Source of the DNA: DATKCT01 sp035513055
GTDB taxonomy: Bacteria > Verrucomicrobiota > Verrucomicrobiia > Verrucomicrobiales > DEV007
DNA length: 6,356 bases
Direction of reading: 5' to 3'
NCBI GenBank assembly: GCA_035513055.1
Contig: DATKCT010000146.1
Location: forward strand, 1-6,356
Under the pieces are notes generated by a model. The model saw nothing but the letters and a program-made list of their open reading frames with translations, did not search any database and had not been told where the DNA came from. Position numbers and translations under genes: made by a program. Positions 5,829 to 6,356 of this stretch are shown here, one piece after another (positions within the stretch are counted from its first letter, which is position 1; the number at the start of each line of letters is the position of its first letter).

Positions 5829-6173
5829 TCATTTCTCTATCCTGATTGAATCCAGAATGGCCTTGAATTCTGTTTCGGAAACGTCCGGCCCTTCCTGAGT
5901 CCCTGACATGCTGATCAAAAACATGAACGATCCACGCGGAATGATCCACATGCGGGAGAGAGTCTTGAACTCTCGGCCCTCCGGATTGGCCACTGTGTAT
6001 TTCGCCTTCATGTACGCCGCAGCCACGTCGCCCACCTTTGTTGCCGCTAGCAACAGAACCTGCCGCTCAAACTCATCAACGAACTGTGTACCCAATCCGG
6101 GCGACCGCTCCTCGTAGTACCGCCGAATCTCCATCAACTCGGCTTCGACTGCAGGATGATACTCGACCCTCAT
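5829..6173 (-). CDS. Chimeric ORF: ParE toxin N-terminus joined to an unrelated C-terminus (114 aa)
   Basis: Residues 1-45 (MRVEYHPAVEAELMEIRRYY, then EERSPGLGTQFVDEFERQVL and LLAAT) are a clear RelE/ParE-type toxin N-terminus: first strand plus two-helix hairpin. ParE proteins would continue with a tryptophan/arginine-containing beta sheet and run to about 95-105 residues. Instead, from residue 46 the sequence becomes KVGDVAAAYMKAKYTVANPE, GREFKTLSRMWIIPRGSFMF, and ends AILDSIRIEK. That part resembles the end of a small beta-rich secreted or lipoprotein-type domain (PsbP/DcrB-like in style) and not a toxin. The frame is continuous, so the gene looks like an in-frame fusion left by recombination or deletion. 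Loss of the ParE sheet should abolish its gyrase- or ribosome-directed toxicity. Its ATG overlaps the antitoxin stop codon by 4 nt (ATGA), the normal arrangement of an intact module. Confidence 0.7.
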   Translation of the reverse strand: MRVEYHPAVEAELMEIRRYYEERSPGLGTQFVDEFERQVLLLAATKVGDVAAAYMKAKYTVANPEGREFKTLSRMWIIPRGSFMFLISMSGTQEGPDVSETEFKAILDSIRIEK

Positions 6174-6355
6174 CGACGCAAGCGCGCCATCATGTCTTCG
6201 TGAGAGATCGGCTGGACGTCACCGCTTTCCAACTGTCGATCCCGCTCGATGGCAAGCGCGATCGCTTCGGAATCGTCAGCGGACGCAGGCACCTCGAATG
6301 GGTCCACAAGGCTCTCCCACAGAGACTCGGCAAGCATCGCCCGCTCTTTTGGAGG
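6170..6355 (-). CDS. Addiction module antitoxin, 5' end missing (61 aa visible)
   Basis: The frame is open from the window edge to the TGA at 6170-6172 and reads PPKERAMLAESLWESLVDPF, EVPASADDSEAIALAIERDR, QLESGDVQPISHEDMMARLR and Arg. The first helix, the ERD-x-x-LESGDV segment and the end 'ISHEDMMARLR' match the small helical antitoxins labelled 'addiction module protein', which partner ParE-type toxins. Family members are about 70-80 residues, so roughly ten N-terminal residues lie outside the window. It overlaps the next gene by 4 nt (ATGA), indicating translational coupling. It would bind and mask the ParE toxin; with that toxin replaced by a chimera, its binding partner here may be lost. 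Confidence 0.75.
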   Translation of the reverse strand, partial: PPKERAMLAESLWESLVDPFEVPASADDSEAIALAIERDRQLESGDVQPISHEDMMARLRR

Positions 6356-6356
6356 C

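Noticed and set aside
1..6356. CRISPR array, tRNA, rRNA or insertion sequence
   Set aside because: I saw no regularly spaced direct repeats, no tRNA-like cloverleaf, no rRNA sequence and no transposase-like reading frame on either strand.

Overview
The window is GC-rich, and every gene I can support lies on the minus strand, so genes are read from high to low coordinates. The organism is most likely from the Verrucomicrobiota, or else a planctomycete-type relative. The best clue is a 255-residue ECF-type sigma factor with an N-terminal 'NTRWSLVL' segment and a long acidic tail, a form I know mainly from those phyla. The mix of decaying toxin-antitoxin genes and a uptake/catabolism operon fits a soil or freshwater genome. 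No gene here fixes a species.

Layout in the direction of transcription. (1) 6356-4967 is a toxin-antitoxin cluster. It starts with an antitoxin cut by the window edge (6170-6355). This overlaps by 4 nt a ParE-type toxin gene whose second half has been replaced by an unrelated protein end (5829-6173). Next comes an imperfect hairpin resembling an integron attC site (5760-5826), then a PIN-domain toxin gene broken by a one-base frameshift (5243-5652), then its ribbon-helix-helix antitoxin (4967-5239). (2) 4966-4365 is about 600 bases without an intact gene. It holds two short coding-like pieces (4830-4955 and 4533-4715) that look like gene remnants. (3) 4364-1210 is a three-gene module: alpha/beta hydrolase, xylose-isomerase-like TIM-barrel protein, and major facilitator transporter. 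The first two are 46 bp apart and the last two 100 bp apart. (4) 927-160 is the ECF sigma factor, followed by a strong 18-bp hairpin (101-141) and the first 14 codons of a possible further gene at the window edge.

How the genes may work together. The transporter, isomerase-like protein and hydrolase plausibly take up and begin to break down one small carbohydrate- or lactone-like compound, but the substrate cannot be read from the sequence. The sigma factor probably belongs to a separate unit. The cluster at the right end looks like a toxin-antitoxin island in decay: one toxin is frameshifted, the other is a chimera, and both antitoxins remain open. No wholly new system is demonstrated. The most unusual objects are the chimeric ParE gene and the attC-like element that directly abuts its stop codon.
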